A DNA stretch of 64,000 bases, from assembly GCF_018919485.1 (NCBI RefSeq), contig NZ_JAHLMU010000001.1:224655-288654 (forward strand), written 5' to 3'. The number at the start of each line of letters is the position of its first letter. Within the stretch, counting starts at the first letter, position 1. Below are positions 1 to 9,546 of this stretch, one piece after another. Below the pieces are notes generated by a model. That model searched no databases and was not told the DNA's origin. It worked only from the letters and a program-made list of their open reading frames with translations. This DNA comes from Psychrobacter sp. TAE2020 (lineage in GTDB: Bacteria > Pseudomonadota > Gammaproteobacteria > Pseudomonadales > Moraxellaceae). Both the position numbers and the translations under genes were made by a program.

Positions 1-1464
1 GCGCTAAAGCTTGCCGTTGTTGGTCATACTAATACTGGCAAAACCTCAATACTGCGCACCTTACTCAGAGATGTGTATTTTGGTGAAGTCAAAAATGAAG
101 CAGCGACTACTCGCCATGTTGAGCGGGCGCAGTTAACCGATAGCCAGACGGGCGAAGTACTAGTGGCTTTGTATGATACCCCAGGGTTAGAAGATGCTTC
201 GGGTCTGATGGATTGGCTAGAGGACAACACTGCCAGTCGTCGTGATGGTATCGAGCGCTTGCAGCAGTTCTTAGCCGCAGATATCGCGCAAGGCGCTGAG
301 CGCATAGACGGCTCTGTTTATCAAGACTACAGTCAAGAAGCTAAAGTGATTCGCCAAGTGCTGGCAAGTGATATGGCCATCTATGTTGTCGATGCTCGAG
401 AGCCAGTATTAGGTAAATATAAAGATGAATTGGCTATCTTATCTTGGGCGGCGATTCCGGTCATGCCGGTGTTTAACTTCACCGATAGCCAAGATGCCAA
501 TATTGATGATTGGCAGACGATGCTGGCACGACGTAACTTGCATATCTCTACCCGCTTTGACTCAGTAGCCTTTGAGTTTGAGGATGAAATGCACTTGTGG
601 CAGAATCTCGCCACTATGCTTACCCACTCTGAGATGCTTGAGCAACTGATGGACAGTCGAGCTGCTGATTGGGCGCGTCTGTATGATGAAGCTAATATTA
701 TTATTGCTGACTTTCTGCTCAACGTGGCGGCTTTTGTACGAGAGATCAATGAAGACGATGATCCGATGCCAGTGTTAACGCAGATGCAAGAAGCCGTGCG
801 TCAAAGCGAAAGGACTATGCAAAATAAATTGTTAAACTCCTACAAGTTTTATGATAATGCAGTAGCAGCAACGCCGCTTGAATTAAAAGCTTACCAGCAA
901 GATCCATTCGATCCTGAATTACTAAAAACTTACGGTATTCGCACTACCTCAGGTGCCGCAGCAGGCGCACTATTAGGATTAGGGATAGATGCGGCAGCGT
1001 TAGGGACTACCTTAGGACTAGGAGCCGCTTTGGGTGGTCTCGCTGGTGGGTTGTTGTCTAACACTAGTAGTATCGCCGACAAGCTCACCGGGGTGAAACG
1101 CTTATATATTGATCCTGCTACTTTGACCTTATTAGCGACCAGAGCGATGGATCTACTGACAGCTCTACGCCATCGTGGTCATGCGGCGACTGATGCCACC
1201 CAAATGCTATATCAAGATGATGGTACTACTACCCACAGCAGCAACCCTACTCAAAGCGATGATGCTAAAAATGACAGTGCTGATAATCATTCAATCACTC
1301 CATGGCCGAGCCATAAATTACCTAGCGAGCTAAAAAAAGCCCGAGGTAAGCCGCAATGGTCATCGTTGAGCAGTGGTAAGTCGGAGTTAGCGCAGAGCTT
1401 ACGAATGGATGCTACTTGGTCCCTAGCTAATAAACTTGAAGCTCACAAGCTGGCAGGTGACTAG
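1..1464 (+). CDS. GTPase with DUF3482-type C-terminal domain (5' end outside window)
   Basis: The reading frame is open from base 1, so the true start lies upstream. The first codons already encode a P-loop (GHTNTGKTS, window residues 9-17), followed about 45 residues later by a G3-like DTPGLEDA. These mark a Ras-like/HSR1-type GTPase. The usual NKxD specificity loop is not obvious; VFNFTD occupies the expected place. The C-terminal part has a Gly/Ala-rich stretch (about residues 315-355 of the window ORF) that could insert in or contact the membrane, then a low-complexity acidic linker. This matches the DUF3482 GTPase architecture, which is often next to a DUF2868 gene, but that partner would be outside the window. 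Cellular role is unknown. Family assignment is fairly secure; function is not. Confidence 0.8.
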   Translation, partial: ALKLAVVGHTNTGKTSILRTLLRDVYFGEVKNEAATTRHVERAQLTDSQTGEVLVALYDTPGLEDASGLMDWLEDNTASRRDGIERLQQFLAADIAQGAERIDGSVYQDYSQEAKVIRQVLASDMAIYVVDAREPVLGKYKDELAILSWAAIPVMPVFNFTDSQDANIDDWQTMLARRNLHISTRFDSVAFEFEDEMHLWQNLATMLTHSEMLEQLMDSRAADWARLYDEANIIIADFLLNVAAFVREINEDDDPMPVLTQMQEAVRQSERTMQNKLLNSYKFYDNAVAATPLELKAYQQDPFDPELLKTYGIRTTSGAAAGALLGLGIDAAALGTTLGLGAALGGLAGGLLSNTSSIADKLTGVKRLYIDPATLTLLATRAMDLLTALRHRGHAATDATQMLYQDDGTTTHSSNPTQSDDAKNDSADNHSITPWPSHKLPSELKKARGKPQWSSLSSGKSELAQSLRMDATWSLANKLEAHKLAGD

Positions 1465-1524
1465 CTTAACGGCTTAATGGCTTAATGAATTAGCAACTTA
1501 ATAGCTTATCAATAACTTAGCAGC

Positions 1525-2550
1525 CTACTTTAGTAATTCACTCAAGGCTTTAGTACCACGGATATCGGTTTGTTGTAAGTAGACCGAATACAAGGGATAG
1601 CGTTTAAAGCTATTCTCAATATCCTTCACTATCTGCTGCTGTCTATCGGCACGTTGCTGCCAAAAGTTATCTGTTTGTACAGGATCTATAAGTTGGTTGA
1701 TCACTATAGCCGCTGGCGTGAGTTTTGCGGCTTCCAACTGCTCGATAGCTCGCCTGGTTTCTGCTAAAGGTAGAATATCGGCGGTCATCACTAATAAGAT
1801 AGCCGTCTGAGTACGCTCATGTAATAGCTGTCCTGCCTGACGAAATAGCTCTTTACGCTTCTCTAATACTGCTACGGCTTGCTCCCAGCGATCGGGTTTG
1901 TGCTTCTGAAAGGGATTGGCCAAGTCTTTATGGTTATTGGCTTTACTAGCCGCTATCTTATTAGAGTTACTATCTAAATGAGTAGCCACTGAGCGTAACT
2001 TGGCTTGTCGTCGTTGCTGCGCTAATAATCCATCTGTCCATGCTCCCATCATCTCAGGCAACACTAACAGCCGCAAGGTATGTCCTGTTGGCGCAGTATC
2101 GAATATTATGTGTTGATAACCAGCGTCAGCAGCAGCTACTAAATGCTGGCACATAGACTCTAACATCGCTGCTTCTTGTGCTCCTGGCGCTGACTTTGAT
2201 AGCTGTAGATGCTCACGTATTTTGGGCATCATTTCGGGATTGGCATAAGCCCTGATAGTACGTTCAACTTGGGCAAAGTGGGCGTCAACGATAATATCGG
2301 GATTGAGCTCAATAGCATCGAGATAAGGGCTGATTGCTGTTTTTTCATTATTGAGCTTAGTATTTAGCACATCACCTAGGCTATGCGCAGGATCAGTTGA
2401 GATAATAAGGGTTCTTTTGTGTTTAGCGGCGAATTGGCTGGCGAGTGCTGCCGCAGTAGTAGTCTTTCCTACCCCGCCTTTGCCACCAACGAAGATAATT
2501 GGCTGTGCTGATAATTGGGTAACTAAGTTGTCTAAGGATTGTAGGGCCAT
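1525..2550 (-). CDS. ArsA/GET3-family ATPase
   Basis: A 341-residue P-loop ATPase of the ArsA/TRC40 branch. The deviant Walker A motif GGKGGVGKTT is at residues 22-31, the switch-I-like STDPAHSLGDVL at about 51-62, and the family motif DTAPTGHTLRLL at about 152. Proteins of this family couple ATP hydrolysis to oxyanion export (ArsA) or to handling of membrane-protein clients (GET3). No arsenic genes lie nearby, so arsenite export is unlikely. It has a single ATPase domain, unlike the duplicated E. coli ArsA. The neighbour upstream on the same strand (2681-3058) encodes a small protein with a C-terminal CC, and the two are probably co-transcribed. The start codon follows AAAGAGA at a reasonable distance. 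The real substrate cannot be told from sequence. Confidence 0.85.
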   Translation of the reverse strand: MALQSLDNLVTQLSAQPIIFVGGKGGVGKTTTAAALASQFAAKHKRTLIISTDPAHSLGDVLNTKLNNEKTAISPYLDAIELNPDIIVDAHFAQVERTIRAYANPEMMPKIREHLQLSKSAPGAQEAAMLESMCQHLVAAADAGYQHIIFDTAPTGHTLRLLVLPEMMGAWTDGLLAQQRRQAKLRSVATHLDSNSNKIAASKANNHKDLANPFQKHKPDRWEQAVAVLEKRKELFRQAGQLLHERTQTAILLVMTADILPLAETRRAIEQLEAAKLTPAAIVINQLIDPVQTDNFWQQRADRQQQIVKDIENSFKRYPLYSVYLQQTDIRGTKALSELLK

Positions 2551-2680
2551 AGGGTAATCTCTTTATTATATTTATAATTAGGCTAAGCAATTAGGCTAAG
2601 CTTAAATTTTTACGGCGGTGCTTATTGCTAGCTAAGGTTGACTTACTCTGCTTGTGGGCTATGCATAGTAGCTAACATCA

Positions 2681-3058
2681 CTAGCAGCAACCAACATGGT
2701 CAAACGGACATCTATCCATACCCATACGCGTATGCCATTCATGGAAGTTCTCTAAGAACAGCGGCTGCAATTCTAAGGTATAAAAGCTCGCTGGATTATC
2801 AATCCCTAAGCTCTCAGCAAACATTAGCAGCATAAAGAAATCTTCTTCATCACGTGCTGCTCGCGCCATAGTTTGTCGATAAGGGGCATGATAGAACTCA
2901 TTAAGCCCTGCCGAAAAGCGTTGCCACCAAGTTGAGCTGTTAGTGGTTATAGGGGTTATATCGTCTGCGCTATCAGCTGGCAGGTCTGATAAAGGATCAA
3001 AACCCTCTGAAGTCTCAAAGACACCACTTATCAAATTGTCATCATCTTTATTATGCAT
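2681..3058 (-). CDS. Small CC-tailed protein (cory-CC-star-like)
   Basis: A 125-residue protein with an acidic N-terminus, a conserved-looking core (WWQRFSAGLNEFYHAPYRQT, then a helical FFMLLMFAESLGIDNPASFY) and a C-terminal HVGCC ending. Small proteins ending in CC that sit directly beside ArsA-type ATPases are known as cory-CC-star proteins; I recognise this one by tail, core and context rather than by a search. No signal peptide or membrane segment is seen. The gene precedes the ATPase on the same strand with about a 130-base gap, so a functional pair is likely. The paired cysteines could bind a metal or form a disulfide, which is inference only. Confidence 0.7.
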   Translation of the reverse strand: MHNKDDDNLISGVFETSEGFDPLSDLPADSADDITPITTNSSTWWQRFSAGLNEFYHAPYRQTMARAARDEEDFFMLLMFAESLGIDNPASFYTLELQPLFLENFHEWHTRMGMDRCPFDHVGCC

Positions 3059-3225
3059 AATTGACCCTAATTATTCATGTTTTTAGCTAATATAGCATTT
3101 TGTGCTCTATATCCGTATAGCTATCAGTCGCTAAGTGATTGGTATTTTATTTATTCTGTTTCTAAATCTCTCAATCTACCTGTCTATCAATTTATCTATA
3201 TATCATGCCTGCTTTTATTGAGCAT

Positions 3226-3254
3226 AAAAAACGCCAGCAACTGCCAGCGTTTTT
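3226..3254 (-). terminator. Intrinsic terminator of cstA
   Basis: Arms AAAAACGC and GCGTTTTT enclose an inner CAG/CTG pair, and T tracts lie on both sides. It lies 29 bases beyond the cstA stop on the minus strand and separates cstA from the cory-CC/ArsA pair. Confidence 0.75.
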
Positions 3255-3282
3255 CTGTTACAACCCTTTATTTAACTAAGGG

Positions 3283-4962
3283 TTAACTGGTTTTCTTACC
3301 CTTATAGGTCGACCACTCACGGCGCAGTACCGAAAAGCTCTCAAAAGTGACTAATACTGAAGCAATAAGAATGACTATATCCATAATAATCAATAGCCAG
3401 TTGCCCTCATCATAGAAAGTTTTCAGCTGAATCAATAACGCAAGTAAAGTCATTACTAATAAGAAGCACAGTGGTGCTAAGGTGTACCAAACCGGCTTAC
3501 CTTTGCGTAATAGGATAACCGTAACCACCATTAAGGTTAAGGCCGCCATCAACTGGTTAGTCGTTCCGAACAATGGCCAGATAATCATGCCACCAGCACC
3601 ATCAATACCGCCAGCGCCGAAGGCTAATAGCAGACAGGTTCCTACGGCTAAGAAGGTCGCTACTGAGCCTTTATTCAATATTGGCAAGTTATAAAATTCG
3701 CCAAATTCTTGGAAAATATAGCGTTGTAGTCGTACGCCAGTATCCATAGTCGTACCAGCAAACAATGCCGCCATAACGGTAAGCATAGTTTGTGATAATA
3801 CCATGTCGATACCAACACCATTACTCAAGATAGTAGCACCACCGTCGATAAAGGCACCGATAGAGCCATCACCGAAGTTTTGATAAACCGCTTGCCAATC
3901 CCCTAGGGTGGCAAATCCAGCAGTAGCCGCTAGAATAGCACCAAGGGCTAACATGCCCTCGCCTAAAGCTCCGAAATAGCCAACAAAACGGGTATCTTCT
4001 TCTTTATCAATTTGCTTAGAAGTAGTCCCCGTAGCTACTAGGCCATGGAAGCCTGAAATAGCTCCACAAGCAATAGTAACAAACAACAATGGCACGATAG
4101 AAGGCGCGCTCATCGGTAAGTTAGTATTGATTGCTGGCGCAACAATGTCAGGAGTTGAGATAAATATAGCGGCGTATAGTAAGATTAGACCGACGAACAG
4201 CTGTAAGCCATTAATATAATCGCGTGGCTGTAATAGCATCCATACAGGTAATAGCGAAGCTACTGCTGCATAAGCAAACAAGATAATGATCCAAACCGCA
4301 TTATCAGGTAGTCCCATGATAGTTTCTGGCAATACGACTGGGAACATAGGCCCTAAATAGATAAGACCATATAAAGCAATCACCCCAATGATGGAGACCC
4401 AAACCAAATTCATGTTATAGCGATAAATACATTGACCAATGATAAAGGCCACGACTAATGCGCCCCACACTGGCAATACTGCTGACGGTGTCTTAATCAT
4501 CATATTAGCGATAGCCACACCGAATACGGCGTTGACCATTAATAATAATAAGAAAATAACTACCATCATTAAGCTGCGGACGCGCGTGCCCATAACTGTA
4601 CCAGCGATCGAGCCGATAGACTGACCTCGGTTACGCATACTGGCCCAAATGGCAGACATATCATGAACGCCCGCCATAAAAATAGTACCAAAAACCACCC
4701 AAATAACTGCTGGTAACCAACCCCAAATGACCGCAATAGCTGGACCAATGATCGGTGCTGCTCCAGCGACTGAAGTAAAATGGTGGCCCCATAATACAAA
4801 CTTGTTAGTAGGAACGTAATCCACTCCATCTTTCATAGTATGGGCTGGCGTGGCAATACTGTTATCTAATCCTAGAATCTTACTGGCTATGAACTTTGAG
4901 TAAAAAGCATAACCACATAGCATCAAAGCGACGCCAACTATTAACACGATGGCACTATTCAT
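3283..4962 (-). CDS. cstA: Carbon starvation protein A (peptide/pyruvate carrier family)
   Basis: A 559-residue polytopic membrane protein of the CstA family. Characteristic stretches include HHFTSVAGAAPIIGPAIAV near residue 60 and GFHGLVATGTTSKQI near 307. It shows about 14-16 hydrophobic segments. Family members include E. coli CstA and BtsT (about 700 residues), which import peptides or pyruvate during carbon limitation. This is the shorter form common in Gram-positives and some Proteobacteria. It begins with ATG behind an AAGGAG ribosome site. The gene stands alone, with its own terminator and a 514-base upstream gap. Substrate (peptide or pyruvate) cannot be decided from sequence. Confidence 0.92.
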   Translation of the reverse strand: MNSAIVLIVGVALMLCGYAFYSKFIASKILGLDNSIATPAHTMKDGVDYVPTNKFVLWGHHFTSVAGAAPIIGPAIAVIWGWLPAVIWVVFGTIFMAGVHDMSAIWASMRNRGQSIGSIAGTVMGTRVRSLMMVVIFLLLLMVNAVFGVAIANMMIKTPSAVLPVWGALVVAFIIGQCIYRYNMNLVWVSIIGVIALYGLIYLGPMFPVVLPETIMGLPDNAVWIIILFAYAAVASLLPVWMLLQPRDYINGLQLFVGLILLYAAIFISTPDIVAPAINTNLPMSAPSIVPLLFVTIACGAISGFHGLVATGTTSKQIDKEEDTRFVGYFGALGEGMLALGAILAATAGFATLGDWQAVYQNFGDGSIGAFIDGGATILSNGVGIDMVLSQTMLTVMAALFAGTTMDTGVRLQRYIFQEFGEFYNLPILNKGSVATFLAVGTCLLLAFGAGGIDGAGGMIIWPLFGTTNQLMAALTLMVVTVILLRKGKPVWYTLAPLCFLLVMTLLALLIQLKTFYDEGNWLLIIMDIVILIASVLVTFESFSVLRREWSTYKGKKTS

Positions 4963-5476
4963 TCCTTTGCTCCTTTTATTTTATCTTTTCCTAGATAATG
5001 GGGAAATAGTTTGGAAACAGTGTTTTGCCTATTACTATATTCTATTGTGCTTATCATTTTTCTGCATAGCTAACCGCTGATAAAAGGCAACTGCCCTATT
5101 TATACTAGTAGCTAAATACTGAAGTTGTCTTTTTGGGGTATTGCGCTATGCAGGAGTTATTATTTTGCCATGTAAACTTTGGCGATTAAAATCTTGCAAG
5201 TATGATAAGTTATGATAATGATTTATTATGGTGAACTACTAAGTGCATAATAGCCGATAGTTAACAAACCACGAAAAAATTTAAGCTATAATTACAGTAA
5301 TTTATTAATGTATTCGCACTTATTCAATGCTATCAACCTAGGAGTAATCAGCTGCTGATTGGTAAATCAGCGTTGACTGGGATTGTAACTGATATGACAA
5401 AAAATGTAACGCTATTAAGTCAGTAAACGGTATCATTGCATACAACAACTAAAGAACCTTCGACATAGGCAGCATA
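4963..5476. other. Divergent intergenic region, cstA / 222-residue protein
   Basis: 514 bases without an ORF, carrying the promoters of two divergent genes. A perfect TATAAT at 5287-5292 is a good -10 candidate for the rightward gene, although I see no convincing -35 at 17 bases. Around 5350-5375 there is a short imperfect palindrome (AATCAGCTGCTGATT). No RNA gene or repeat is recognised. Confidence 0.5.
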
Positions 5477-6145
5477 ATGGCACATTATTTTGGATTCATA
5501 CCTTCAGACGAGCTAAAGATACTGATTAAAGAAGCAGAACAAATTATCGAATCTAAGCAATCGGTAGATTACTACCCTTATCGTGATGTGTTGACTAAAC
5601 AGACGGCTAAGGATCTTATTGATAACTTGTTAGTAGGGTTGATTGATAATATCCCCAATCCTGAGCGTCAGGCAGCAATGAGCAAAATTATTATCACTAT
5701 CGAAAAAGCTGCTGATACTCTGCTTAATATTCTGTTGGGTAAAGAGAACAACGAAGAAGTCATGCCTAGTTTTAACTTCCTAAAAGATAAAGCTACTTTC
5801 ATTGATAACGAAGGGTGTAGTCGTGTTGGCTTTAAGCTTACTGAGCAACAAGCTCAAAAGATTGTCGAAGGTTTTGCTGCTGTGACCCCAGAGAGTGTCG
5901 ATGCAGTAAAATTTAGAGCCGCGCTTGAGACTATGAATGAGGCAACGCTAACTCACTTCATTACCCGCTTTGCTGAAACTCTCAAGTTAGGAATGATAAA
6001 ACGCAAGTCTGTGCCGATGGCTAAAGCGGCAATCGACAAAGGCATGAGCATGGCCCTAAATAAACTGCTACCGGATCTACCAGATACTTCAATGAATCGC
6101 TTGGCAAATTACTATCGGCCTTTTATCGTCGAAAAGTCTCAATAG
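5477..6145 (+). CDS. Conserved-looking hypothetical protein, 222 residues
   Basis: I do not recognise this protein. It is soluble and mostly helical by composition, with no signal peptide, membrane span, Cys cluster or catalytic motif. Its middle part carries a hydrophobic helix (ADTLLNILLG) and its C-terminal half a basic patch (MIKRKSVPMAKAAIDKGMSM). Codon use resembles the flanking chromosomal genes, and the ORF occupies the only long frame here, so it is very probably real. It is followed 107 bases later by hpt on the same strand with a separate ribosome site, so they may or may not share a transcript. Confidence 0.75.
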   Translation: MAHYFGFIPSDELKILIKEAEQIIESKQSVDYYPYRDVLTKQTAKDLIDNLLVGLIDNIPNPERQAAMSKIIITIEKAADTLLNILLGKENNEEVMPSFNFLKDKATFIDNEGCSRVGFKLTEQQAQKIVEGFAAVTPESVDAVKFRAALETMNEATLTHFITRFAETLKLGMIKRKSVPMAKAAIDKGMSMALNKLLPDLPDTSMNRLANYYRPFIVEKSQ

Positions 6146-6252
6146 AGCGCTCAGCTAAAACCATACTAATTTTGCTTGAATAGTGATGTTTATTAGGAAA
6201 ATCACTTAAACCTTGCTAAAATAAGCAGCACTTTTTACCGAAGGCGCACCCT

Positions 6253-6816
6253 ATGACTCAGATCAGTAATCAAGAAATCGAACAGACTCTACGTAACTCA
6301 GAATGTCTTATCAGTAGTATCGAAGTTGCAGCAGCATATGAGCGCCTTGCCGCGCAGCTTAATCTACATTATGTGGGTCTTAACCCAATCGTAATGGTAA
6401 TAATGAATGGTGGTTTGATTCCTGCTGGACAACTACTTACTCATCTAACCTTTTACCATCGTATGCACTATATCCATGCTTCTCGTTATCGTGATAACCA
6501 AGGTACTAATGAGCTTGATTGGAAATTTAAGCCTGACGTCAATATTGCAGGCGAGCATGTATTACTGATTGATGATATCTTTGATGAAGGCATCACTTTA
6601 AAAACAATCGTTGAGGAACTAGGTAAAGAAAGCCCTGCTTCTATCGAAACTTGTGTGCTACTTAATAAGAAGCATGACCGTAAAGTGAATGATTTTGACG
6701 TTGATTTTGTTGGTATTGAAGTCGCTGATCGTTATGTCTACGGCTGTGGTATGGATTTTCATGGTTACTTGCGTCATTTACCAGGCATCTATGCCATTAA
6801 AGAAGACAAATTATAA
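6253..6816 (+). CDS. hpt: Hypoxanthine-guanine phosphoribosyltransferase
   Basis: A 187-residue type I phosphoribosyltransferase. The PRPP-binding loop VLLIDDIFDEGIT lies at about residues 97-109 and matches the hydrophobic-hydrophobic-DD-hydrophobic-DEG-T rule. MVIMNGGLIPAGQL (about residues 48-60) is the usual N-terminal PPi/PRPP loop. DFVGIEVADRYVYGCGMDFH near residue 155 matches the purine-binding end of HGPRTases. The length equals the pseudomonad Hpt. It salvages hypoxanthine/guanine to IMP/GMP in the cytosol. The ATG follows GAAGGCG. A strong terminator follows at once. A xanthine-preferring variant cannot be excluded. Confidence 0.88.
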   Translation: MTQISNQEIEQTLRNSECLISSIEVAAAYERLAAQLNLHYVGLNPIVMVIMNGGLIPAGQLLTHLTFYHRMHYIHASRYRDNQGTNELDWKFKPDVNIAGEHVLLIDDIFDEGITLKTIVEELGKESPASIETCVLLNKKHDRKVNDFDVDFVGIEVADRYVYGCGMDFHGYLRHLPGIYAIKEDKL

Positions 6817-6834
6817 AATTAAGTATTAATAATT

Positions 6835-6865
6835 AAAAAAGCATCCGTTTTGGATGCTTTTTTTT
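6835..6865 (+). terminator. Intrinsic terminator of hpt
   Basis: A perfect stem AAGCATCC/GGATGCTT with a short GTTTT-type loop, preceded by A6 and followed by T8. It could act in both directions and may also stop leftward transcripts. Confidence 0.9.
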
Positions 6866-7091
6866 GCTTTATTTTAAGACTTATTGCTAACAATAATGGC
6901 TACTGACCATAAAGCGCTAGGATTTTATCTACAGGTAGTAGTGAGCCAATGTCTCTCACTGCAAAGAAATAGTTAAGTTGCGATCTGCGTTCCTTCCTTG
7001 AGGTTAGTAATAACTAACTTACTAGGTGTATAAGTGGCGTTCTCAACTAGCTTTACTGCTGCTTTAAACCAATACATTGCTATTTCTAACC
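6866..7091. other. Intergenic region, hpt / recD 3' end
   Basis: About 225 bases between convergent genes. There is a weak hairpin (GTTAGT-AATA-ACTAAC, about 7004-7019) without a T run. Nothing else is recognised. Confidence 0.4.
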
Positions 7092-9428
7092 CTAGTTTAT
7101 AGTCTGTATTTTTTCGAACTGTAGTCCGAGACCGGTTTGGCGAACTGTTGGGGTATTGAGGGCATGAGTAAAAGCTGAACTAGTACTGAATATAGATATT
7201 TTTTGTTTAGCACGAGTGACCGCCGTATAGATTAGTTCTTGGCTCAGTAATCGCCCATTACTGTCATCGAAACTTATCGCCACATGTTCAAACTCTGACC
7301 CTTGTGATTTATGAATAGTCATAGCATAAGCTGTGGCAATCATCTCATCGCTAAACATATTAATGGCTATGCCTTGGGCTTTGTTCTCAAAGAACACTTG
7401 CAACTGCCCTGCCTGAGTTTGCATACAGATCCCTATATCACCATTGAACAATCCTAGCTCATAGTTGTTCTGTAGTATCATTATCGGACGACCATGATAC
7501 CAAGAGGACTTTGACAACGGCAGTTTGAGCTTAAATTTATGCTGTTCGCTCAGATAATGATTGATGTTATGATCGCCACAATGCCCATGATGACCGGCTG
7601 TAAGAATGCGAAAATTATTTAACGAGGCTATTAAATCGTTGAAATCTTCTCTTATACTATCATTTGGCACGGATTTCGCTAATTGAGCCTTTTTTAGAGA
7701 ACTTTTTGATTTGTTCATATAATTTTCGTAATTTTGAGTTAACATACTTAAAAATTCATAATTGCCTAGGCTATTTTTTGTATGAATAGATATGAACAAC
7801 TGTTGTTGCTCAGATTGAGACTCTGCTTGTCGACGTAGATGATGAAAGCTTAGCGCTTGATTGTTATTTATCAGTTGCCAAACTTCCTGCATATTCTTAT
7901 CGTCTTGATTGATCAGCCGCGCAAGTTGTCCGATCCCAGAATCATCAGTAAAGCGTCTACTAAGAGTTAACCTTTGACTAACCTCTTGCAGCGCTGGTAA
8001 CTGGCATAGATCAGCTAATACCGCGCCAGCATCTACCGCCGCAAGCTGGTTAGCATCACCTAATAGAATAAGTCTAGCGTTCGGCTTTACAGCGCTGACT
8101 AAATGATTGGCCAACTCCACCCCAAGCATAGAAGCCTCATCAACAATGATAATGTCTTCGCTTAGTGGATTGTCACTGTTATAGCGAGGCTGCCCACCTT
8201 GGCCGATACCCAGCAGTCGATGTATAGTCTTAGCCTCTGGCAGCTGCATCTGAATGCCTGCTTGCTGTATGGCATCTTGCAACGACTCTTGCATGCGCTG
8301 AGCAGCTTTACCAGTTGGCGCGGCTAAAGCAAGATTGGCCTTGTTGCTATCCCCTGCCCTTGTAGGATCTGATAGTTGTGCTTGTTGTAGCGCAATTACT
8401 AATTGAGCTACAGTAAAAGTCTTACCCGTGCCAGGTCCACCGGTGATAATACTAAAAGCCGATTGATTGGCCATATGGATAGCTTGTTGTTGTTCGGGAT
8501 TGAGGGAAGCATTAAGCGTTATAGGCAGTGCTGGCACTTGTTGCTGCTTAATGCGCATAATATTCTCAGCTAAAGCGAACTCTGCTTGCCAAGTGCGATG
8601 TAGCCATAAGGTGACTTGGATAGGGTCATCACCTAATCTGCTCTGTACTTGCCACACTATAGGCCGATCATTTTCTTTTTTTGCTTGGCTAAAAAGGAGT
8701 TGTTGGTTTAGTATATTTGTAAATTTGCTTAGGCTATTTTTTGATGAATCACTATAGTGCGCTAGCTGTTGCAACTGCTTATAAAGTCCTAAGCAAACTT
8801 GATAATGCTGCTGCAATATTTGCAGCTCATACTTAGGCAAAGTGGACTGTAATACGGTCTTAACCCATAACTCACTATCTGACTGCATCAACAAGTCTAC
8901 AGAAACTAGCTCGCTAGCAAAGCTGCCTTGTGCCTGCGACAATAAAGGCTGGAGTAAAGGTTGCATAAGCTGCTGTTGCCAGAGGTATAGACTATCAAAG
9001 CTAGTCTGTCGGTCCTGCAGGTCATCGCTTATAGCAGCAGTATTAACAGAAGCATTATCTGTCTCGGCATTTAATACTAATACTGTATGACCTTCCTCTA
9101 AGCGCTGTACTAGCAGCGCAAATATGGCAGTGAATAGATAGTCTTGGCTAGTATTATCGGCCTTAGCTAGAGCAGTGCTTACTGATGGTGAAGGTTGCAA
9201 CTGGCCTTTATAAGCGCTTTGGGTTTGCGCTCGACGCTGTAGTAAATAGTCGCTAACAGTCAGCGCCCAACTGCTACTAACACTACCCGCTTCAACCGAG
9301 CTTTGCCCACGACTTATTAGCGGTGATTGAACTACAGAAACGGAGCTAGCTGCAAGCTTAGTCGATGTTTTTTTCGCTGCATTGGTCGATGGCTTGATTA
9401 ATAATTGCTTATCTGCTGATTGAGTCAT
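7092..9428 (-). CDS. recD: Exodeoxyribonuclease V subunit alpha (RecD helicase)
   Basis: A 778-residue SF1B helicase. The Walker A motif GGPGTGKTFT is at about residues 328-337, the Walker B IIIVDEASML at about 424, and the C-terminal motifs are ATAYAMTIHKSQGSEF and YTAVTRAKQKISIFS. It is the fast 5'-3' motor of RecBCD, which unwinds double-strand ends, degrades foreign DNA and loads RecA after Chi. It is the last gene of recC-recB-recD, 118 bases after recB. It is longer than E. coli RecD (608 residues), with low-complexity insertions, e.g. a long Gln/Ser-rich N-terminus and an insert near residues 545-590. Two copies of a short repeat (7761-7780 and 8724-8743) fall in such insertions and encode NSLG/NSLS. 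Confidence 0.95.
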   Translation of the reverse strand: MTQSADKQLLIKPSTNAAKKTSTKLAASSVSVVQSPLISRGQSSVEAGSVSSSWALTVSDYLLQRRAQTQSAYKGQLQPSPSVSTALAKADNTSQDYLFTAIFALLVQRLEEGHTVLVLNAETDNASVNTAAISDDLQDRQTSFDSLYLWQQQLMQPLLQPLLSQAQGSFASELVSVDLLMQSDSELWVKTVLQSTLPKYELQILQQHYQVCLGLYKQLQQLAHYSDSSKNSLSKFTNILNQQLLFSQAKKENDRPIVWQVQSRLGDDPIQVTLWLHRTWQAEFALAENIMRIKQQQVPALPITLNASLNPEQQQAIHMANQSAFSIITGGPGTGKTFTVAQLVIALQQAQLSDPTRAGDSNKANLALAAPTGKAAQRMQESLQDAIQQAGIQMQLPEAKTIHRLLGIGQGGQPRYNSDNPLSEDIIIVDEASMLGVELANHLVSAVKPNARLILLGDANQLAAVDAGAVLADLCQLPALQEVSQRLTLSRRFTDDSGIGQLARLINQDDKNMQEVWQLINNNQALSFHHLRRQAESQSEQQQLFISIHTKNSLGNYEFLSMLTQNYENYMNKSKSSLKKAQLAKSVPNDSIREDFNDLIASLNNFRILTAGHHGHCGDHNINHYLSEQHKFKLKLPLSKSSWYHGRPIMILQNNYELGLFNGDIGICMQTQAGQLQVFFENKAQGIAINMFSDEMIATAYAMTIHKSQGSEFEHVAISFDDSNGRLLSQELIYTAVTRAKQKISIFSTSSAFTHALNTPTVRQTGLGLQFEKIQTIN
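7761..7780 (-). repeat. Short dispersed motif, copy 1 (in recD)
   Basis: The minus strand reads AAAAAATAGCCTAGGCAAT, one base different from the consensus AATAGCCTAAGCA seen in three other places in recBCD. It encodes N-S-L-G in frame. Confidence 0.5.
8724..8743 (-). repeat. Short dispersed motif, copy 2 (in recD)
   Basis: The minus strand reads AAAAAATAGCCTAAGCAAA and encodes N-S-L-S in frame, inside a Ser-rich insertion of RecD. Confidence 0.5.
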
Positions 9429-9546
9429 TATGGGTCCGTAGTTAATAGTGCTGTGGCTTATTTTTAACTGCTTTAAGAGCTATTTTTTCTTCAGTAGCAC
9501 TGGTAGAATGCTGACCTCGTGCTTATTCGTTATAAACCAACTGAGC

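Noticed and set aside
24-305. Minus-strand ORF opposite the GTPase
   Set aside because: Shadow of the GTPase frame; no homology, ribosome site or composition support.
1525-2550. Arsenite efflux ATPase ArsA
   Set aside because: Single ATPase domain and no arsB, arsC, arsD or arsR nearby; the wider ArsA/GET3 family name is safer.
2638-2835. Plus-strand ORF over the CC-tailed protein gene
   Set aside because: Overlaps a better-supported minus-strand gene and translates to non-protein-like sequence.
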